The position numbers and the translations under genes were made by a program. Under the pieces are notes generated by a model. That model searched no databases. It was not told the DNA's origin and saw only the letters and a program-made list of their open reading frames with translations. From JABDIP01 sp965227455 (GTDB lineage Bacteria > Pseudomonadota > Alphaproteobacteria > DSM-16000 > Inquilinaceae), in assembly GCA_965227455.1 (NCBI GenBank), contig OZ245752.1, forward strand, positions 4,030,001 through 4,094,000: 64,000 nt of DNA, in the 5' to 3' direction. Shown piece by piece: positions 62,389 through 64,000 of the stretch. Within the stretch, counting starts at the first letter, position 1. Every line of letters starts with the position of its first letter.

Positions 62389-63258
62389 CTACTGAGATTC
62401 GTGCCGTGCGAGGTAGAGGGCGGCACCGAGGATCAGGGCGGCGCCCAGCCAGACGAACCGGTCCGGCGTCTCACCGAAGGCGGCAAAGGCGACCAGGGCT
62501 GAAAGCGGCAGACGGGCGAAGTCGAACGGTCCAAGGAAGCTGGCATCGGCGGCGGCGAAGGCGTGGGTCAGTGCAAACTGCGCCGCCGCGGCGGTGAGGC
62601 CAAGGGCCAGCAGGTAGGGTAGCAGCGCCAGAGGTGGCGTCTGCCAGACCGGGATCGCCGGCACCAGCAGCATCGGCGTCATCAGCACCAGCAGGTAGAA
62701 CACGATCGAGCCCGGCGATTCGGTCATCGACAGCCGCTTCACCATCAGCGACGAGGCGGCGAAGAAGAACGCCGCGGCCAGAGGGTAGAGGCCGTCTACA
62801 CGGAACGCCTCGGCCCCGGGCCGCAGCACCACCAGCACACCGACGAAGCCGATCGCGGTGGCCGTCCAGCGCAGCCATCCCACCTGCTCCTTCAGCACCA
62901 GGGCAGCGCCCACCACCGCGAAGAGCGGGGCGGCGAATGTCAGGGCCACGACCTCCGCCACCGGCAGTCGCTGGAACCCGAGGGTCAGGAACAGCACGCC
63001 GATGGCTGCGGCCGCGACCCGTACGACCTGCAACCAGGGCCGCCCGGTACGCACGCTGGCCAAGCCACGCACCAGGACCCAAGGCATCAGGATCACCAGC
63101 GCCAGGCCGTATTGGAAGAAGGCGACCTCGTAGGGATGCAGCACGCCGGTCAGGTAGCGCAGAAGGCTGTTGCCCAACGCAAAGCAGGCGCCGGCGGCGA
63201 CCATCCACAGCGCGCCGCGGATCGGGGCGTGACTGCGGGCGGATGTCAGCATGGTCAT
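62389..63258 (-). CDS. EamA-family (DMT) transporter
   Basis: A 289-residue protein with ten hydrophobic segments in two EamA repeats. MTMLTSARSHAPIRGALWMV at the start, LGNSLLRYLTGVLHPYEVAF and the repeat-2 PLSALVAFAAFGETPDRFVW. Drug/metabolite exporter family; substrate unknown. Starts at the ATG at 63258 (another ATG at 63252). It converges on xth with a gap of 2 bases and follows the methyltransferase gene by 4 bases. Confidence 0.88.
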   Translation of the reverse strand: MTMLTSARSHAPIRGALWMVAAGACFALGNSLLRYLTGVLHPYEVAFFQYGLALVILMPWVLVRGLASVRTGRPWLQVVRVAAAAIGVLFLTLGFQRLPVAEVVALTFAAPLFAVVGAALVLKEQVGWLRWTATAIGFVGVLVVLRPGAEAFRVDGLYPLAAAFFFAASSLMVKRLSMTESPGSIVFYLLVLMTPMLLVPAIPVWQTPPLALLPYLLALGLTAAAAQFALTHAFAAADASFLGPFDFARLPLSALVAFAAFGETPDRFVWLGAALILGAALYLARHESQ

Positions 63259-63262
63259 GGCG

Positions 63263-63751
63263 CTAACCCGCCCGGTAGAGGAAATAGCGGCCCGGTTTGA
63301 CCCCATCCGGCTCGGGTAGCGCCGTCCAGCCCTCGACCGTCAATTCATGATTGGCGACGACGATTCCGCCGGGCGCGACCAGGGCGGCCATCAGCGGGCC
63401 GGTCTCTCGGGCCAGCGCCGCATTGGCCTCCTCATCCCCGGTCCCGAGATCGGTGTGGAGCAGCGCCGCGCTGCGCCCCAGCCGCGCGGCGGCCAGGGCC
63501 AGCGTGTCCGTCGCCTCGCCGAGAAACATGCGGTCCTCGGGTGGAATGCAGGCGGGATGGGCCTTGATGCGCCGGTCGAAGACGTAGATGTCGCGTTCCG
63601 GCAGGATCTCTCGCAGATGGTCGTAGGTGCGGCCATTGCCGAGGCCGAGCTCGAGCACCGGACCGGGCAGGTCGGCAATCGCCTCGGCGGCCCAGTTCAG
63701 ACAGGTCCGCTGGGCCTGCATGCGGCGGATGAAGCTGTCGAGCCGGCTCAT
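63263..63751 (-). CDS. Class I SAM-dependent methyltransferase, short form
   Basis: A 162-residue protein opening MSRLDSFIRRMQAQRTCLNW. Motif I is PGPVLELGLGNGRTYDHLRE and the acidic loop IYVFDRRI; LLHTDLGTGDEEANAALARE and GGIVVANHELTVEGW follow. The shape matches a family of short SAM methyltransferases of unknown substrate in alphaproteobacteria. Probably transcribed with the EamA gene downstream. Confidence 0.82.
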   Translation of the reverse strand: MSRLDSFIRRMQAQRTCLNWAAEAIADLPGPVLELGLGNGRTYDHLREILPERDIYVFDRRIKAHPACIPPEDRMFLGEATDTLALAAARLGRSAALLHTDLGTGDEEANAALARETGPLMAALVAPGGIVVANHELTVEGWTALPEPDGVKPGRYFLYRAG

Positions 63752-63799
63752 GGGCGGGCTGGTCCTGATCTGGAATACGGGAACGGGGTGCCGTCCTCA

Positions 63800-63871
63800 C
63801 CCTTCGACACGCTCGGGATGAGGGTCAGTCCTGCCGGAGAGATAGTCCTTCGTCCCGCGCTTGTCGAAGGA
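63800..63871. repeat. Decayed inverted repeat of the CCTTCGACA type
   Basis: CCCTTCGACACGCTCGGGA at 63800-63818 and TCCCGCGCTTGTCGAAGGA at 63853-63871 are imperfect inverted copies about 34 bases apart. This is the common 'CCTTCGACAAGCTCAGGATGAGG' element of GC-rich proteobacteria. Confidence 0.7.
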
Positions 63872-63902
63872 TGCTTTCGAAGTCCCTGAGCGGGCGCCGC
63901 GG

Positions 63903-64000
63903 TCAGCCGCTGCCCTGCTTGTACTGCGCCAGCTCCTTGGTGGTCGCCTCCAGGCGCTGGGCCAGGACCCGCATGATCTCCACCGCCATCTCGGGGAATT
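63903..64000 (-). CDS. C-terminal end of a probable cyclic-nucleotide-binding (CRP/cNMP) protein, cut by the right edge
   Basis: The last 31 residues plus the stop TGA at 63903 are visible, reading FPEMAVEIMRVLAQRLEATT and then KELAQYKQGSG. A Pro-Glu/hydrophobic pair followed by E-I-M-R-V-L-A-Q-R-L-x-x-T-x-x-E-L matches the last helix of cNMP-binding domains. Nothing else of the gene lies in the window, so the protein type is tentative. Confidence 0.5.
   Translation of the reverse strand, partial: FPEMAVEIMRVLAQRLEATTKELAQYKQGSG

Overview
The window is about 64 kb of gene-dense, GC-rich chromosome. It most resembles a free-living alphaproteobacterium of the Rhodospirillales type. This rests on the gene neighbourhoods (DUF2849-cysI-DUF934-cysG-cysH; comF/grxC/nitrilase/DUF1178; ubiH-glnK-amtB-aminotransferase-ftsK-lolA-xthA), on frequent GTG and TTG starts, and on GC-rich inverted repeats between genes. 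The placement is inferred from gene content, not from a marker gene. I found no rRNA, tRNA, CRISPR array, prophage, transposase or plasmid function.

Layout. 0-2.8 kb: the 5' end of an unrecognised gene, an M20 metallopeptidase and two tandem paralogous lipoproteins. 2.9-9.15 kb: a minus-strand sulfate/sulfite assimilation operon (DUF2849, sulfite reductase, DUF934, precorrin-2 dehydrogenase, APS reductase, uroporphyrinogen methyltransferase) that continues into a ferredoxin reductase and a ferredoxin, a plausible electron supply for the reductase. 9.15-10.6 kb: AT-rich palindromic control region, a perfect inverted repeat and heme A synthase. 10.7-16.7 kb: a complete oligopeptide ABC importer (oppABCDF order). 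16.9-19.7 kb: a secreted trypsin-like protease with four Cys-rich repeats, a PfpI-like protein lacking its cysteine, and a small exported protein. 19.7-28 kb: a DUF1178/nitrilase/glutaredoxin/comF/methyltransferase neighbourhood interrupted by four plus-strand genes (including GIY-YIG-like and SUKH-like proteins) and by a phosphofructokinase. 28-34 kb: DnaJ with a small partner ORF, GNAT, PhyH dioxygenase, SAM hydroxide adenosyltransferase, a PhnD-like protein and a desaturase. 34-39 kb: XRE regulator, aldehyde dehydrogenase/SDR pair and a Bax-inhibitor-1 protein. 39-45 kb: a YbbA/YbbP-like ABC exporter divergent from a TesA esterase, then aldo-keto reductase and ThpR. 45-54 kb: UbiH, GlnK-AmtB, aminotransferase, FtsK, LolA and a TPR protein. 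54-58 kb: ECF sigma/anti-sigma pair, fatty acid hydroxylase and two MarR regulators. 58-61 kb: a TRAP transporter. 61-64 kb: ferredoxin, exonuclease III, EamA transporter, methyltransferase and the 3' end of a probable cyclic-nucleotide-binding protein.

Most of the window is housekeeping or transport. The parts that deserve a second look are the repeat element that reads in frame through the start of the uroporphyrinogen methyltransferase gene, the repeat-bearing protease, the cysteine-less PfpI protein, the GIY-YIG-like/SUKH-like pair inside a broken conserved cluster, the XRE/desaturase/PhnD-like locus, and several strong palindromes (cys operon, glnK/ubiH, marR). I did not find a complete, clearly new multi-gene system.
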